DNA of 38,537 nucleotides from Actinomycetes bacterium (lineage in GTDB: Bacteria; Actinomycetota; Thermoleophilia; BMS3ABIN01): contig JAJZQT010000006.1 in assembly GCA_021803005.1 (NCBI GenBank), forward strand, positions 1,538 through 40,074, written 5' to 3'. Both the position numbers and the translations under genes were made by a program. Each line of letters begins with the position of its first letter. The first letter of the stretch is position 1. Below the pieces are notes generated by a model that saw only the letters and a list, made by a program, of their open reading frames with translations, made no database searches and was not told the origin of the DNA. Below are positions 27,203-37,149 of this stretch, one piece after another.

Positions 27203-28960
27203 ATGATAAATCGCATTCTCTATATCATCCGGAACGAGGGGTTAAGCAGCCTGTTGCGGCGGGGATGGCAGCGGCTTCTGTTCGGCGGCGAGAAAGAAGC
27301 CGCATTCCGGAAATGGATCCGGCGGCATGAGGACTGGGACCGTGAGGTAATCAGGTCGCTGACCGGCCACATGGAGCTCCGGCCCCTGATCTCGGTCATC
27401 GTGCCCGTTTACAACACCGACCCGAAGTTCCTGGACGTCTGCATCCAGTCCGTGCTTGACCAGTATTACGAAAACTGGGAGCTCTGCCTTTATGACGACG
27501 CTTCCACGGATGGAGCCACCATCGAATGCCTGCAGAAATGGCAAAACCTCGGCGACGCCCGCGTCAAGACGGCCTTCGGGACCCTAAACCGGCACATCTC
27601 GCTGGCGTCCAACGAGGCGATCTCGATGGCAACCGGGGAATACGTCGCCATTCTCGATCACGACGACGAGCTGGCGCCGGTGGCGCTGTTCGAGACCGTA
27701 AAGCTGTTGAACGAGCATCCCGAGGCGGATCTGATCTACAGCGATCAGGACAAGATCGACGTCAAGGGCAGAAGGTCCGAGCCGCTGTTCAAGCCGGACT
27801 GGTCGCCCGAGCTCCTGATGTCGGTCAACTACATCAATCATCTCTGCGTGATCAGGAAGAAGACCGGCGATCAGGCTGGCTGGTTCCGGGAAGGCTACGA
27901 GGGCTCGCAGGATTTCGATCTCTTTCTGAGGATAACCGCGGTGTCTGACAACATCTTCCACATCCCGGCGATACTGTACCACTGGCGCAGCACCCCGGCC
28001 TCGACGGCGGGTAATATCCTCGCCAAGGATTACTGCACCGACGCCGGCGTCAGGGCGCTTAACGATTACCTGGCCGGGAGGGGCTGGCCGGCCCGGGCTT
28101 ACGCCGGCGAGAACCCGACCGAGTATCACGTCAGGTTCGCGGCGCAGGGGGAACCCCGGGTCTCGATCATCCTGCCGTTCCGGGACAAGGTGGGTCTGCT
28201 GAGGAACTGCCTGCATAGTATCCGGCGTTTGACCACGTATGATAATTACGAGATCGTTCTCGTCGCCAATAATTGCGAGAACAGCGAGACCTTCAATTAT
28301 CTCGATTCCCTGGAGAAGGAAGGCGATCCCAGGATCAGGGTCTTGCGGCACGATGTCGACTTCAACTTCTCCGCAATCAATAACTGGGCGGCGGAGCAGG
28401 CCGAGGGCGAGTTCCTGCTATTTTTAAACAATGACACTGAAGTGATCACGCCGTCGTGGATCGAGGACATGCTGGGTTACGCCCAGAGGGAAGACATCGG
28501 CGCCGTCGGCCCCAAGCTTCTTTTCGAGGAGGGAACGATCCAGCATGCGGGCGTTATCGTCGGCATCGGCGGCTTCGCCGACCACATCTTCACCGGCGGA
28601 ACCGAAAACACTTTCACGTCCTTCGGCAAGGACACCTGGTCGAGGGATTACCTGGCCGTGACCGCCGCCTGCATGATGGTCGAGAGAAAGAAATTCGAGT
28701 CGGTCGGCCGCTTCAACGAGGAGTTCATCGTCTGCGGCAGCGACGTCGAGCTGGGTCTGCGGCTGCACCAGGCCGGACTGCGCAACGTTTACCTGCCGTT
28801 CGTAAAGCTTTATCATTTTGAGTCGCAGACCAGGCGGGAATGGGTCCACGAAAAAGACGTGGAATGTTCCAGGCGTTACTACGCCCCCTTCCTGGAGGCA
28901 GGCGATCCCTATTACAATAAGGCTCTCACCCTGGAAACGACCAGCGGTGAATACAGCTAG
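27203..28960 (+). CDS. GT2-family glycosyltransferase, two-domain
   Basis: PLISVIVPVYNTDPKFLDVCIQSVLDQYYENWELCLYDDASTDG and second domain VSIILPFRDKVGLLRNCLHSIRR...LLFLNNDTEVITPSWIEDML. Start trimmed to MINRILYIIRNEG. Confidence 0.93.
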   Translation: MINRILYIIRNEGLSSLLRRGWQRLLFGGEKEAAFRKWIRRHEDWDREVIRSLTGHMELRPLISVIVPVYNTDPKFLDVCIQSVLDQYYENWELCLYDDASTDGATIECLQKWQNLGDARVKTAFGTLNRHISLASNEAISMATGEYVAILDHDDELAPVALFETVKLLNEHPEADLIYSDQDKIDVKGRRSEPLFKPDWSPELLMSVNYINHLCVIRKKTGDQAGWFREGYEGSQDFDLFLRITAVSDNIFHIPAILYHWRSTPASTAGNILAKDYCTDAGVRALNDYLAGRGWPARAYAGENPTEYHVRFAAQGEPRVSIILPFRDKVGLLRNCLHSIRRLTTYDNYEIVLVANNCENSETFNYLDSLEKEGDPRIRVLRHDVDFNFSAINNWAAEQAEGEFLLFLNNDTEVITPSWIEDMLGYAQREDIGAVGPKLLFEEGTIQHAGVIVGIGGFADHIFTGGTENTFTSFGKDTWSRDYLAVTAACMMVERKKFESVGRFNEEFIVCGSDVELGLRLHQAGLRNVYLPFVKLYHFESQTRREWVHEKDVECSRRYYAPFLEAGDPYYNKALTLETTSGEYS

Positions 28961-28966
28961 GATTCG

Positions 28967-30289
28967 ATGATGCCGGACAATCAGATAAAACTCGCGGGCA
29001 GGGTCTTCGATTATTACCGGGCCAACGGCGCCAAAAAAATGCTGCGCCGCGCCGCCCAGAGAATCGCGCAGGGCCAGGCCGGCGACGAGCCGGCGCCGAT
29101 CGGCTGCTCTCTGCCACCGGAGGCCGCCGCTCTTCCCATCAGACGGGTGGAAAATACGGCAGGCCGCCGCCGGTTGACCCTGGTCATACCCTCGGTCGAG
29201 CGCCAGCATCTCTTCGCCGGCTCCTGGACGGCGCTGAAAGTATTCTGGGAAGCTGCCAGGGCGCATGATTTCCGCGCCCGGATCGTCTGCAACAATACCC
29301 CCTATAACCCCGAGGCTCTCCAGAGCCTCGATTTCATCTCGCCCGCGGAGCTGGCCGGGATCGAATCGTGGGCGCGTCCGGGCGGCGGTTATTGCGAGGT
29401 GGAGGATGACGAGATCTTCATCGCCACCGCCTGGTGGACCGCTTACGCCCTCAGGCGGCTGGAATTGACGCACAAGGTTTTCTACCTGGTTCAGGATTTT
29501 GAGCCGAGTTTTTATCCGTGGTCCCACCAGTATCTGCTGGCGCTGGAGACCTACAAACTCAATTATTCAAAGATCATCAACACCTCGATCCTCTATGATT
29601 TTTTCCGGGATCGTGGCCATCTGCACGGCAGTGAGGCGGTGTTTTTCGAGCCCGCCATCAATACGGAACTGTACCGCCCCGGGGAATCGCGTGATTATGC
29701 CGCGACCGGCAAGGCGACGCTCCTTATCTACGGCCGCCCGAGCGTTCCCCGGAATCTCTTTGACGTCGCCTGCATGAGCCTTCAGCATTTCTTCAGGACC
29801 AATCCCACTTACCGGGAAAAACTCGGCCGCATCATCTCGGTGGGGGAAAAGCACGCCGATTTCTCCGTGGACGGATACGAGGTTGTGTCGCGCGGGAAGA
29901 TGTCGCTGGAGGAATGGGCGGCGCTGGCGAGGTCGAGCGATGTCGGCATATCGCTGATGAGTTCGCCTCATCCAAGCTACATTCCCCTGGAAATGGCCGC
30001 ATCCGGTATGGTGGTCGTCAGCAACAACATGTTCAACAAGGATCTCTCCAGGGTCAACGGTAATTTCGTCACCTCGGCACCTGGTGTCGAGGAAATTGCG
30101 GACTGCATCCGGAGGGCGCTCGACAAGCTTGAAGATCAGGACGAGATCAACGCCAACGCCAGACTCTTTGTTTCCGACGGCCGCGGCGACTGGAGCAGCA
30201 ACCTCAAACACGTGACCGAGTTTATCGCCGGGAACAAAATCCTCGAAGAGGAAACTTCAAAGGACGGTTGCCATGTGGCTGATGGATAA
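28967..30289 (+). CDS. Glycosyltransferase, WsaF-like (rhamnosyltransferase-type)
   Basis: KVFYLVQDFEPSFYPWSHQYLLALETYKLNYSKIINTSILYDFFRDRG; C-terminal DVGISLMSSPHPSYIPLEMAASGMVVVSN. Confidence 0.82.
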   Translation: MMPDNQIKLAGRVFDYYRANGAKKMLRRAAQRIAQGQAGDEPAPIGCSLPPEAAALPIRRVENTAGRRRLTLVIPSVERQHLFAGSWTALKVFWEAARAHDFRARIVCNNTPYNPEALQSLDFISPAELAGIESWARPGGGYCEVEDDEIFIATAWWTAYALRRLELTHKVFYLVQDFEPSFYPWSHQYLLALETYKLNYSKIINTSILYDFFRDRGHLHGSEAVFFEPAINTELYRPGESRDYAATGKATLLIYGRPSVPRNLFDVACMSLQHFFRTNPTYREKLGRIISVGEKHADFSVDGYEVVSRGKMSLEEWAALARSSDVGISLMSSPHPSYIPLEMAASGMVVVSNNMFNKDLSRVNGNFVTSAPGVEEIADCIRRALDKLEDQDEINANARLFVSDGRGDWSSNLKHVTEFIAGNKILEEETSKDGCHVADG

Positions 30290-31181
30290 GCTGAGGAAGC
30301 AGAAATATGCCGGCGGCGCCGGAAGTTCCGCGAAAGGCGGCAATGCCGGCGACACTGGCGCGGGCATGTTCAGCTACAAGGGGTATCTGATACCCAAGGG
30401 GCTGATCAACCTGACCGGCGGCGGTGTTGACACCTGGGATGATATCTCATTAGGTCACCAGGAGCAGCTTCGCCAATACTGTCCCATCGAACCGGGCTGC
30501 GACGTGCTGGAGATCGGCTGCGGCGTCGGCCGTGACGCCATCCAGCTGGCCGACTTTCTCGATGCCGCCGGCAGCTATACGGGCATCGATATCATCAGGC
30601 CCAGCATCGAGTGGTGCCAGGATAATATCTCCCGCAGGCACCCCAATTTCAAATTCCACTATCTGGATATCCAGAGCCAGATCCACAATTCGGCGGGCAG
30701 CCTGAAGACGACCGAGATCAGGCTGCCGGTGGAAGACAGCTCCATCGACCGGATCATCCTGCATTCCGTCTTCACTCACATGTTCGAGGATGACATCGTC
30801 CATTATCTGCACGAGTTCGGCCGGGTCCTCAGGGGCGCCGGCAAGGTGATGGCCTCATTCTTCATCCTCGATGAGGAGACGATGGACCTGGTCCGCCTGC
30901 AAAAACAGAAAGATCCCGAAACCTTTTTGACGTTCGAGCATGATTATGGCAATGGATGCTTCATCAACGACCAGGAGCATCCCGAAGGCGCCGTCGGCTA
31001 CAATACTGAAGCCTTCGAACGAATCCTCGAGAGGGGAAGGATGAGGCTGGTCCGGCCGATCGGTAAAGGCTTCTGGTGCGGCAGGGAAGGCGTTACCGAC
31101 GGGCAGGACATGGCGATCCTTGAGCCGTTTGAGGCTGTGTCTGAGTCTGGCTCCAATGAGGCCGCGCCCGCGGCAGACTGA
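30273..31181 (+). CDS. Class I SAM-dependent methyltransferase
   Basis: CDVLEIGCGVGRDAIQLADFL, YTGIDIIRPSIEWCQDNI, SVFTHMFEDDIVHYLHEFGRVLRGAGKVMASF. Confidence 0.9.
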   Translation: MWLMDKLRKQKYAGGAGSSAKGGNAGDTGAGMFSYKGYLIPKGLINLTGGGVDTWDDISLGHQEQLRQYCPIEPGCDVLEIGCGVGRDAIQLADFLDAAGSYTGIDIIRPSIEWCQDNISRRHPNFKFHYLDIQSQIHNSAGSLKTTEIRLPVEDSSIDRIILHSVFTHMFEDDIVHYLHEFGRVLRGAGKVMASFFILDEETMDLVRLQKQKDPETFLTFEHDYGNGCFINDQEHPEGAVGYNTEAFERILERGRMRLVRPIGKGFWCGREGVTDGQDMAILEPFEAVSESGSNEAAPAAD

Positions 31182-31193
31182 CACCTGGCTCCG

Positions 31194-32519
31194 ATGAGAC
31201 TGCGCCGCTGGCTTTCCGGCAACAGGATCCTGGTAGCCCTGCTGGTCCTGACGGCCGCCAAGTCGCTGCTGTGGGTTGCCGCGATTCCTCCCTGGAGATC
31301 GCCCGATTCGTATCTGCATTTCGGCTACATCGAATTCCTGAGCCGCGAGCACACGGTGCCGGTCAGCGGCAGGCTCGATCACTACCCGGATGTGCTTCAG
31401 TCGCTCGAGCGCACCAATCTCTACGGGGTTTTCGGCCTCTACGACACGCACATGGACCTGGTCACCCCCCAGGTCAACAACGCTGGCGGCCACCCGCCGC
31501 TTTACTACACACTGATGCTGCCGGCGTACTGGGCGGCGAGCGGCGGCTCGATGGAGACGCAGCTCTACGCGGTCATGCTGTTCACTTCCATATTCTCGTT
31601 ACTGCTCGCCTGGGTCGCTTACCGGCTTGCCTGCGAGATCTTCCCGGGGAAGACCTATATGCAGGCCGGCGTCCCCCTTCTGCTCATCTTCCATCCCCAA
31701 CTCGGCTTCATCTCTTCCTCCGCTGTGCAGGATTCGCTACTGGCGCTGCTGTTCACGTGGCTGCTCTACCACCTCGCCGTTTTCGCCAGGGGCGACTTCA
31801 GCTACAGGCGCGGCATTTTCATCGGAGTCGCCGTCGGCCTGGGGATGCTGACAAAAAGTTCTTTTCTGATGGCCTATCCGGTCGGTGCGGCGGTTTTTGC
31901 CGTCATGCTTTACACGCAAAAAGGGCGTCGCCTGCATCTGCTCAAAGTAATGGCGGCGGCGGCTGGGATATCGCTGCTTATCTGCGGCTGGTTCTATGTC
32001 AGGAACTACATCGAGCTGGGGGCGGCGCAGCCGTATGAAAGGACAGAGCGTTATCACGCGGCCAACATCTGGACCCTCTGGTTGAGGACGAGTTTCAGGG
32101 CTGAACTGATCTCCAGTTTCCTCGGAAATTTTTCCTGGTTGAGCATTCCGTTGCCGATCACCGAGCTGTACTGGTTCCGGAGGATTCTGCAGGTGGCGGT
32201 CGCCGGCTTCGTCGCCGCCACCGCGATCGGCTGGTGGAAGCCCGCCTGGCAGATAATGAAGACCTGGGTCGCGGCGCTTCTGGCGGGCACATTCACGGTG
32301 TTCCTCCTGGCCGTGAGCTACTTTGAGATTACCGTGGGAGGATCCCAGGGGCGCTATCTGTTCCCGGCCGTCTTCCCGTTCTGGGCCCTGCTGCTCGCGG
32401 GTCTTGTTGGCTGGATGCCGCCTGCCTGGCGGCCGCGGGCAACAGCGGTGATTGTTACGGTCGCCGGGCTGCTCTTCACCTGGTCGCTACTCATGGAATT
32501 CCTGCCGAGGGTGACATGA
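31194..32519 (+). CDS. DUF2142-like / GT-C-type multi-pass membrane protein
   Basis: PPWRSPDSYLHFGYIEFLSREHTVPV, GGHPPLYYTLMLPAYW, many TM helices, C-terminal SQGRYLFPAVFPFWALLLAGL. Confidence 0.8.
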   Translation: MRLRRWLSGNRILVALLVLTAAKSLLWVAAIPPWRSPDSYLHFGYIEFLSREHTVPVSGRLDHYPDVLQSLERTNLYGVFGLYDTHMDLVTPQVNNAGGHPPLYYTLMLPAYWAASGGSMETQLYAVMLFTSIFSLLLAWVAYRLACEIFPGKTYMQAGVPLLLIFHPQLGFISSSAVQDSLLALLFTWLLYHLAVFARGDFSYRRGIFIGVAVGLGMLTKSSFLMAYPVGAAVFAVMLYTQKGRRLHLLKVMAAAAGISLLICGWFYVRNYIELGAAQPYERTERYHAANIWTLWLRTSFRAELISSFLGNFSWLSIPLPITELYWFRRILQVAVAGFVAATAIGWWKPAWQIMKTWVAALLAGTFTVFLLAVSYFEITVGGSQGRYLFPAVFPFWALLLAGLVGWMPPAWRPRATAVIVTVAGLLFTWSLLMEFLPRVT

Positions 32520-33304
32520 TGCGCCACTACCGCTTCTGGCCCCAGACCATATCCGCCGTCATGCTTCTCGCGGTGGCATCGCTATGGCTGTTCACCGCGA
32601 GCTTTCCCGAACTCGACGAGATCCAGCCGGCGGCGGGCGACGCTGCCGCCACCCTAAATGCCGGCAACGAGTACGTGCAGACATTCACTGCCGAGTCTGA
32701 CAGCATCTCTCGCATCGAGCTTGTCCTCGACAAGATGGACCCCAAGAGCCAGGGGAACATGCGTTTTGAGATCCGTGAGTACAAGGGCATCGACCCTGAG
32801 GGTTCACCGGTTCTGGGGGATGTCCTGCGTGAGGTCACCCTCGATACAGGGTCGTTTGATTACATGGGCGGGCACCGCTTCGAGTTCGACCCGCTGCCGG
32901 TGGCCAACGGCGCGCTCTACGCCATCAGGCTGACCAGCGACAACCCCGAGGACAAGAGCATCTGGGTCATGGGAACGGCGACCAACGACTACAAGGGCAT
33001 CACCTACAAGGGCGGAGCCCTATTCGATAACGGAGAGCCGAATAAGGGTGAGCTGTATTTCGTGATCTATCACAACACGGGCATATCGGAGCTGCTGGCC
33101 AAGATCGTTCCCTTTCGCCCGGAGCCGCTCTCGAGCGCCTTTTTCTTCGAGGCCATCTTTGTCATCGGGGCCGGCAGCTTTGGCTGGCTGCTCTGGGAAG
33201 TAGGATCCGGCGGAAAGGGAGGATCCGGCGGAAAGGGAGGAACCGGCGGAAAGGCAGGATGCGGCGGAAAGGCAGGATGCGGCAGCGGCGAAAAAGAGGA
33301 TTAA
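32516..33304 (+). CDS. Membrane-anchored beta-sandwich-type protein with Gly/Lys/Cys repeat tail
   Basis: N-terminal TM, jelly-roll-like segment (EYVQTFTAESDSISRIELVLDKMDPKSQGNMRFEIRE), second TM, C-terminal (GSGGKG)n tail; start overlaps the previous stop. Confidence 0.65.
   Translation: MMRHYRFWPQTISAVMLLAVASLWLFTASFPELDEIQPAAGDAAATLNAGNEYVQTFTAESDSISRIELVLDKMDPKSQGNMRFEIREYKGIDPEGSPVLGDVLREVTLDTGSFDYMGGHRFEFDPLPVANGALYAIRLTSDNPEDKSIWVMGTATNDYKGITYKGGALFDNGEPNKGELYFVIYHNTGISELLAKIVPFRPEPLSSAFFFEAIFVIGAGSFGWLLWEVGSGGKGGSGGKGGTGGKAGCGGKAGCGSGEKED
33203..33274 (+). repeat. 18-bp in-frame tandem repeat, about 4 copies
   Basis: GGATCCGGCGGAAAGGGA x2, GGAACCGGCGGAAAGGCA, GGATGCGGCGGAAAGGCA, then partial GGATGCGGC. 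Confidence 0.9.
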
Positions 33305-33316
33305 GCCTGGAGATGG

Positions 33317-34627
33317 CTACTGTTTTCCAGCGGCCAGCGTCAGCAGATGCTTCACACAGGCCGGCTCGCCTGCGAATAAAACCTCGTCATCCGGAGCCAG
33401 CTCGGGCCTGACGCCGCGGGACTCCTGCAGCTGCAGGCGGCAGAGGAGCGCCAGCCGCCTGCCTGTCTCCGGGTCGTGCTTCTGTTTGAGCAGCCGCAGA
33501 TATGTGGCCACCAGTGAATCCAGGCAGCGGTCCGGCCGGTAATCGACAGTGTCAAAGAACGCGTCTTCCCCTGCCGCCATTTCGAACACCCTGCTGTCGG
33601 AAACAGTCCTCCGTTGCCGCAGCTGCCGGCGTTCCCGCAGCAGCGCGGGAAGCTCCCGCAGAAAAGTCGCCAGGGTGGAGATATTTGCTCTTATGAAACG
33701 CCTGCGGATGAAGGTGCGGGCAAGCAGGCGGGCGCTGCGGGCCGCCACGGCCTCCAGGACCTGCATCCTGCTCTCGAAGGTGCGCACGACCAGCTTGAGC
33801 GTGTTCAGCTCGATGAGGCGGTATTTAAAATCATGCGACTCATTGCGGGCGACGCCTGAATGCAGATGCAACACCACCGAATCGGGAACGGTCAGAAACC
33901 GGTATCCCTGGCTGGCGGCGCGCATGCACCAGTCAGAATCCTCAAAATAAAGGAAGTAGCCTTCGTACAGCCGGCCGACGGCGTCCCCTTCGAAAAGCCG
34001 GCGCCGGAGCAGCGCCGCCCCGAAGCAGACTCCCGCGACCTCGTCGCTAATGTCATACTGGCCCAGATCGCACTGGCCGATGCCGCGGTTGAATCCGGCG
34101 CCGCTCCTTGGCATGACGGTGCCGACGGCATCGATGATGCCCTCGTGGGCGCTGGACATCATTTTTGGCGCCACGCCGGCGCAATCATCGCCGGCTGCGT
34201 CCAGCGCCGACGTCATCGCCTCGAGCGCGCCGGGCGTGAGCACGGCGTCCGTGTTCAGCATCAGCACATAAGGCTCGGTGACCTTCTCCAGACCTCTGTT
34301 CACGGCCGCGGCGAAGCCGGCGTTACGGCCGAGTTCGATGACCGTGACTTCGGGGAATTCAGCCCGGACGCGTCCGGTGATCCCATCATCAGAACCGTTG
34401 TCTACGAGGATGACACGGCCGCCGTCGCCGGCGGCCTTATCGCCATCGTCTCCTCCCAGCGACCTCAGGCATCGCTCCAGCATCTCCCAGGGGGAGCGGT
34501 AGTTGACCAGGATGCAGGCGACACGGCTGGCGTTCTCCCTGTCGTTCGCGCCGTCACTGTCGCTGCCGCCCTCACTGCCGGCGCTGTTCCGAAAAGCTTC
34601 TATAGCAGCCTCCTTGCAATCGCCCAA
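33317..34627 (-). CDS. GT2-family glycosyltransferase (rhamnosyltransferase-like)
   Basis: ACILVNYRSPWEMLERCLRSLGG...LVDNGSDDGITGRVRAEFPEVTVIELGRNAGFAAAVNRGLEKVTEPYVLMLNTDAVLTPGALEAM. ORF-track N-terminus is antisense to the upstream gene; start uncertain (TTG 34627 or ATA 34603). Confidence 0.85.
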   Translation of the reverse strand: MGDCKEAAIEAFRNSAGSEGGSDSDGANDRENASRVACILVNYRSPWEMLERCLRSLGGDDGDKAAGDGGRVILVDNGSDDGITGRVRAEFPEVTVIELGRNAGFAAAVNRGLEKVTEPYVLMLNTDAVLTPGALEAMTSALDAAGDDCAGVAPKMMSSAHEGIIDAVGTVMPRSGAGFNRGIGQCDLGQYDISDEVAGVCFGAALLRRRLFEGDAVGRLYEGYFLYFEDSDWCMRAASQGYRFLTVPDSVVLHLHSGVARNESHDFKYRLIELNTLKLVVRTFESRMQVLEAVAARSARLLARTFIRRRFIRANISTLATFLRELPALLRERRQLRQRRTVSDSRVFEMAAGEDAFFDTVDYRPDRCLDSLVATYLRLLKQKHDPETGRRLALLCRLQLQESRGVRPELAPDDEVLFAGEPACVKHLLTLAAGKQ

Positions 34628-35685
34628 TAGAGCGCTGAAACCGGGTTGGCGATTCTGGCAAGCGGTGAGTCGGCGAGATCGGCGAAGCCCATGCGGTCGG
34701 TCCAGTAACCGGCAACGGCGGCATCGGGCAGCCGGCGCGTGGCCTGGACCTGCCGCCGCTTTTCCAGTATCCGGTCGAGGTTGCGCAAAAGGTAGAGATA
34801 GGCCCTGAGCTTTTGACGGAACCAGCCGCCGGCGACCGAGTAGGCGAGCATCGCCAGCTCGGCGCCCAGGAAGGCCGGCGCCAGCACCAGCAGGCTGCGG
34901 CCGCTGTAGTTCTTGAGGGAGACGATGATGCGGTTGCGTTCCAGGAAATAAAACTTCCGCGAATTGCGGCTGAAGGAATAACTGTGGAAGATGCGCGACT
35001 TCGGAGCCAGCACCACGCGCCAGCCGGCCAGGCGCGCCCGCCAGCTGAGGTCGAGGTCCTCCTGATACATGAAGAGGTCTTCGTCCAGCAGCCCGATGGC
35101 GTCGATGAGCTCGCGGCGCACCAGCATGGAGGAGCCGCTGGCGAAGGGAACGTCGGTGACGCCGGTGAACTGTCCCCGGTCCGGCTCGCGGTAATGTCCG
35201 CAAAAACCAAAGCCCAGGAAGTGGGATTCGTTGCCGGCGCTGTTGATCAGCCCCTGGTCGTCGGCGAGAAGGATGAACGACTGGCAGATGCCGATCGACA
35301 GGTCTTCTTCAGCCGCTTTCACGAGCTCGGCCAGCCACTCCCGGCCGGCACGGACATCGCTATTGACCAGCACGAAATATTTGGCAGCGGTTTTGAGTTC
35401 CCGTTTCAAACCGGAGTTGCATCCGCCGGCATAGCCGGTGTTGCGGCTGTTCTCAACGACCTCGACGCCGGGAAAGTCATGTTTGACGATCTCCACGGAA
35501 TGATCCGCCGAGGCGTTGTCCACCACGGTGACGGAATAGTTGCCGTAGCTCTGGTCAAGAATCGAAGTGAGGCACGTGGTTAGGTATTCCTCGCCGTTGA
35601 AGTTGGGGATGATGACGGCGACGCGGGGTTCGCCGGCGTCTGGTGATATCGGACTGCTCTCAGTGGCGATACTCACGGGCGGCAA
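34600..35685 (-). CDS. GT2-family glycosyltransferase
   Basis: RVAVIIPNFNGEEYLTTCLTSILDQSYGNYSVTVVDNASADHSVEIV...NTGYAGGCNSGLK...YFVLVNSDVRAGREWLAELV. Confidence 0.93.
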   Translation of the reverse strand: MPPVSIATESSPISPDAGEPRVAVIIPNFNGEEYLTTCLTSILDQSYGNYSVTVVDNASADHSVEIVKHDFPGVEVVENSRNTGYAGGCNSGLKRELKTAAKYFVLVNSDVRAGREWLAELVKAAEEDLSIGICQSFILLADDQGLINSAGNESHFLGFGFCGHYREPDRGQFTGVTDVPFASGSSMLVRRELIDAIGLLDEDLFMYQEDLDLSWRARLAGWRVVLAPKSRIFHSYSFSRNSRKFYFLERNRIIVSLKNYSGRSLLVLAPAFLGAELAMLAYSVAGGWFRQKLRAYLYLLRNLDRILEKRRQVQATRRLPDAAVAGYWTDRMGFADLADSPLARIANPVSALYWAIARRLL

Positions 35686-35694
35686 TCGATGAGG

Positions 35695-36420
35695 TCAGCC
35701 GGTCCGAAGTGTGGCAATGAGCAGCACATCCTGCTGCAGGTACATCCAGCCGCGGTAATAGAGGTCGCGGCGCTCGGGGTTGCGGGCCAACAGCTGGGCG
35801 GTCCGCAAAACAAATGGGCGCGAGCCGGCCCTGGCGGCCAGGCGCCGGGCGCCGGTGTAATGCCCGCAAAGCTTGTGGCCTTCCCTCACCTGGAAGCCGG
35901 CGTCGGCGAGCGCCTGGGCCACGCGCCGCTCGGTGGTCGGCCAGGTGTGGGTATAATCACAATTCCAGAACTGGCTGCCCATGGCCATGGCGTCGGGGAA
36001 CAGCAGCGCCAGCACCCCTCCGGGCGCCAGCAGCCGCGGGCAATCAGCGAGCAGCTCGTGCACCATCTCGCTGCCGGCCAGGTGCTCGATCAGGTGGGCG
36101 CTGTAAACCAGCCCATAGCCGCCGTCTCCAAGCTCGCCGCCGGCGGGGGCGGGAGGGACACGGGCGCAGGTGACGCCGATTCCCTGCGCTTCGAGTTCAC
36201 GGCACTGCCCGGCGTTGGCCTCGACGCCGTGATAGGGATGCCCGTGCCCGATGCAGGTCCGGGCAAACCAGCCCTTGCCCACGCCCAGCTCCAGGACAGC
36301 AGCCCCCGCCGGCAGGTACGGCTGCAGCAGGGAATAGACGAGCTCGTTTTTGGCCTTGATGCGCTCCGAGCTCCCCTCGATCTCCTTTGATGAGAAATAA
36401 TATTTGTAGTAGTCGTTCAC
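35695..36420 (-). CDS. Class I SAM-dependent methyltransferase
   Basis: AAVLELGVGKGWFARTCIGHGHPYHGVEANAGQ, YGLVYSAHLIEHLAGSEMVHELLADCPRLLAPGGVLALLFPD. Confidence 0.88.
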   Translation of the reverse strand: MNDYYKYYFSSKEIEGSSERIKAKNELVYSLLQPYLPAGAAVLELGVGKGWFARTCIGHGHPYHGVEANAGQCRELEAQGIGVTCARVPPAPAGGELGDGGYGLVYSAHLIEHLAGSEMVHELLADCPRLLAPGGVLALLFPDAMAMGSQFWNCDYTHTWPTTERRVAQALADAGFQVREGHKLCGHYTGARRLAARAGSRPFVLRTAQLLARNPERRDLYYRGWMYLQQDVLLIATLRTG

Positions 36421-36423
36421 CGG

Positions 36424-37149
36424 TTACGCTTTCTCTTTCAGCTTGGGCGAATGGCGGCGTGAGGCGACCACGAGCAGCGCCAGCAGCACCTTTACCATGT
36501 AATAGACGGAACGGAAACTGTTGATCGACGAGCGGCCGCCGCCGCGGCTGCGCATGGCAACCGGCACTTCGCGGATACGATAGCGCGCCAGATGGACTAT
36601 CAGCAGCACCTCGACCTCGGGATAATCCCGCGGATAATCGTGGGCAAAGAGTTCGATCAGGTTGCGGTTGATGGCGCGGAAACCCGAGGTGGCGTCGGTC
36701 AGCTTCTCGCGGGTCATCAGCGACAGTATCCGCGAGAAGATGGCGGTGCCGGCGCGCCTGCAGGCCGAGCCGCTGTAGCTGCCGCGCTCGAGGTAGCGCG
36801 AGCCTATGGCCAGATCGCATTCGCCGTTGACGACCGGCTCGAGGATCAGCGGCAGCTCGGCGGGGTCGTGCTGGCCGTCGCCGTCGACCTGCACGGCGAT
36901 GTCGTAACCGCCGCGGCGGGCATATTTGAAGCCGGTCTGCATGGTGCTGCCGATGCCGAGATTGAAGGGCATGCTCAGCAGCTCCGCGTTCTCCTGAAGC
37001 GCGATTGCCGCGGTATCATCGGTCGAGCCGTCATCCACGACGACGATGTCGGCCCTGACCGCGGCGCGGATCTCGCCGATGACGCGGGCGAGGCTGTCAG
37101 CCTCGTTGTGAGCCGGTATGATGATCAGGATGCGCGGATCTTCAGCCAT
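36424..37149 (-). CDS. GT2-family glycosyltransferase, DPM1-like
   Basis: ILIIIPAHNEADSLARVIGEIRAAVRADIVVVDDGSTDDTAAIA, AVQVDGDGQHDPAELPLIL, two C-terminal hydrophobic segments. Confidence 0.92.
   Translation of the reverse strand: MAEDPRILIIIPAHNEADSLARVIGEIRAAVRADIVVVDDGSTDDTAAIALQENAELLSMPFNLGIGSTMQTGFKYARRGGYDIAVQVDGDGQHDPAELPLILEPVVNGECDLAIGSRYLERGSYSGSACRRAGTAIFSRILSLMTREKLTDATSGFRAINRNLIELFAHDYPRDYPEVEVLLIVHLARYRIREVPVAMRSRGGGRSSINSFRSVYYMVKVLLALLVVASRRHSPKLKEKA

Noticed and set aside
34628-35203. N-terminal half of the 628-aa ORF 33317-35203
   Set aside because: Arg/Pro-rich sequence overlapping the adjacent GT2 in a different frame; the real GT2 begins near 34603-34627.
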